A DNA stretch of 5,491 nt from JBFFXF01 sp041569895 (GTDB lineage: Bacteria; Planctomycetota; UBA8108; JACQVS01), in contig JBFFXF010000385.1 in NCBI GenBank assembly GCA_041569895.1, positions 1-5,491 of the forward strand, given 5' to 3'. Positions 5,409-5,491 of the stretch are shown here, piece by piece. The notes under the pieces were generated by a model, which made no database searches, was not told where the DNA came from, and worked only from the letters and a program-made list of their open reading frames with translations. Both the position numbers and the translations under genes were made by a program. How positions within the stretch are numbered: the first letter of the stretch is position 1; every line of letters begins with the position of its first letter.

Positions 5409-5466
5409 ACGATGAACGGGGACTCTGGAGGCGAGAGCACCCCCGGGAGCTGACGTGGAACGGAAC

Positions 5467-5478
5467 GCAGATTCCGCA
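5467..5478. repeat. GCRGATTCCGCA box, copy 2
   Basis: GCAGATTCCGCA lies 198 bp after the first copy in the same orientation. It is followed by GAGCAG at 5483-5488, the reverse complement of the CTGCTC at 5284-5289 that follows copy 1. The window ends 13 bp later, so whether a unit closes here cannot be seen. Confidence 0.5.
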
Positions 5479-5491
5479 GAGTGAGCAGCGC

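Noticed and set aside
4760..5440. A 226-codon minus-strand frame whose N-terminus looks like a signal peptide
   Set aside because: The apparent hydrophobic start and the following Arg-Glu-Arg repeats come from the purine and hexamer arrays. The rest is antisense to the 152-aa gene.
5412..5453. Short frame starting at ATG 5412 after an AGGAAACG sequence
   Set aside because: It ends after 13 codons, and its ribosome-site-like sequence is simply the end of the purine repeat array.

Overview
The window is a chromosomal stretch from a very GC-rich bacterium. It has strong third-position G/C bias, long antisense shadow frames, an assimilatory APS-reductase-type CysH with iron-sulfur cysteines, a secreted or membrane-anchored M28 peptidase, and a rhomboid protease with a C-terminal helical tail. 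The mix, plus G/C-rich intergenic microsatellites, would fit Acidobacteriota, Myxococcota or a related soil or sediment lineage. This is an impression from gene style; nothing in the window fixes the phylum.

Layout. Positions 1-972 (minus strand) hold the N-terminal part of an M28-family zinc peptidase that runs off the left edge. Positions 973-1470 have no convincing protein gene. They hold a plausible plus-strand sigma-70-like promoter (TTGATT-N17-TACGAT), a 17-bp tandem duplication, several hairpins and a nearly perfect intrinsic terminator at 1339-1377. Together these look like a short structured transcript: a free-standing small RNA, or a leader of the sulfur genes with an early terminator. 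Positions 1471-3733 (plus) hold a sulfur-assimilation pair. The first gene is a fused siroheme synthase (CysG), GTG start. The second is an APS/PAPS reductase (CysH). A 17-codon open frame overlaps the cysG stop as ATGA and runs into the start of cysH. Positions 3871-5260 (plus) hold a second two-gene unit with its own likely promoter: a rhomboid intramembrane serine protease, then, 7 bp later, a 152-aa protein I cannot firmly identify. Positions 5261-5491 are non-coding and repeat-rich: a CG-N-N-CC hexamer array, a GGCAGGAA purine array and two copies of a GCRGATTCCGCA box.

How the genes fit together. CysH reduces activated sulfate to sulfite. CysG makes siroheme, the prosthetic group of the sulfite reductase that would take sulfite to sulfide; that reductase and ATP sulfurylase are not in the window. 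The peptidase and the rhomboid pair have no evident functional link to the sulfur genes. I see no mobile element, CRISPR array, tRNA or rRNA. The best candidates for something undescribed are the structured intergenic transcript at about 1086-1377 and the orphan partner of the rhomboid gene.
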